Assembly (NCBI GenBank): GCA_054601695.1
Contig: BAAHQB010000160.1
Coordinates: forward strand, 186,001-250,000
Direction of reading: 5' to 3'
Source of the DNA: Amorphochlora amoebiformis
Taxonomy: Eukaryota > Cercozoa > Chlorarachniophyceae
Length of the DNA: 64,000 nt
Shown one piece after another: positions 51,087 through 64,000 of the stretch. Below the pieces are notes generated by a model. It made no database searches. It saw nothing but the letters and a program-made list of their open reading frames with translations, and had not been told where the DNA came from. Positions within the stretch are counted from its first letter, which is position 1. Each line of letters starts with the position of its first letter. The position numbers were made by a program, and so were the translations under genes.

Positions 51087-51301
51087 GCATAATAGATAGA
51101 TACTTATATTTATGTATCTGTTTACGGCTTTCATGTGTGTATCATACGGTTTACATGTCATGATATATAATATATATACACATATAAATAGAAAAAATGT
51201 ATATTTCAATATTGACGCTTTTTATTCGATCAATAAATTTTAATATAAACTGCATGCATACACTAATTATAATCCAGCGTTAGCAAATCTAGATGTAAAC
51301 T
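50313..51301. other. Convergent intergenic region, ABCF and tryptophan synthase 3' ends
   Basis: About 990 bp, mostly unique and AT-rich, with a CT-rich stretch at 50340-50465 that is probably ABCF 3' UTR. One short (TA)n lies at 51056-51075. No gene is seen. Confidence 0.6.
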
Positions 51302-63827
<12,526 letters not shown>

Positions 63828-64000
63828 CTACACATACATGAATGTCATACATGTATACATGTCATAATGTATGTGTGCATATAAACATATACATATATAT
63901 ATATATATATATATAGATATATTTACATATATATGTATACATATATATTTATATATATGTGTATATATATATATATTATACATATGTATGTGTGTGTGTG

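Overview
The window is nuclear DNA of an intron-dense unicellular eukaryote, most likely an alga or other protist. It carries a tryptophan synthase beta gene and a hybrid histidine kinase, both absent from animals. Its exons (22-140 bp) are far shorter than is usual in fungi, and its telomere-like arrays are of the TTAGGG type. I cannot name the species. Most bases are (TA)n microsatellite with CA, ATAC, AAT and CT variants. The coding sequence sits as short, higher-GC islands inside this. Almost every long Tyr/Ile or Ser/Leu reading frame is translated microsatellite and not a gene.

Reading the islands as exons (GT-AG borders, phase agreement at each join, family motifs running across joins) gives these genes, left to right. 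(1) 308-10562, minus: ABCG-type half-transporter, 21 exons, 3' end beyond the left edge. (2) 10638-11504, plus: possible 57-aa protein. (3) 11535-22248, minus: membrane-anchored hybrid histidine kinase, 19 exons, 745 aa, ending in a receiver domain. (4) about 23839-38172, plus: METTL7-like membrane methyltransferase. One of its introns holds an intact 2.84-kb two-gene DDE transposon (26602-29438). (5) 39998-41782, minus: unassigned exons around a 276-bp satellite. (6) 42331-45314 and 45411-46760, minus: two small single-span membrane proteins of 60 and 124 aa. (7) 47028-50312, plus: ABCF ATPase, 762 aa, with one 1.9-kb exon. (8) 51302-63827, minus: tryptophan synthase beta chain, 22 exons visible, first exon(s) beyond the right edge.

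The genes do not form one pathway; this is ordinary mixed eukaryotic gene order. Starts are close in the divergent pairs (about 75 bp at 10.6 kb and 267 bp at 46.9 kb), and the convergent pair at 11.5 kb is about 30 bp apart.

The most unusual signal is how exons and introns relate. Introns are filled with (TA)n or TTAGGG-like arrays. Some arrays abut an exon and themselves supply the GT of the splice donor. At several exons the acceptor edge is copied one or more times in the upstream intron and the donor edge in the downstream intron. The clearest case has three of each (tryptophan synthase, 58521-59229). All exon structures come from reading the sequence by eye and have not been checked against transcripts.
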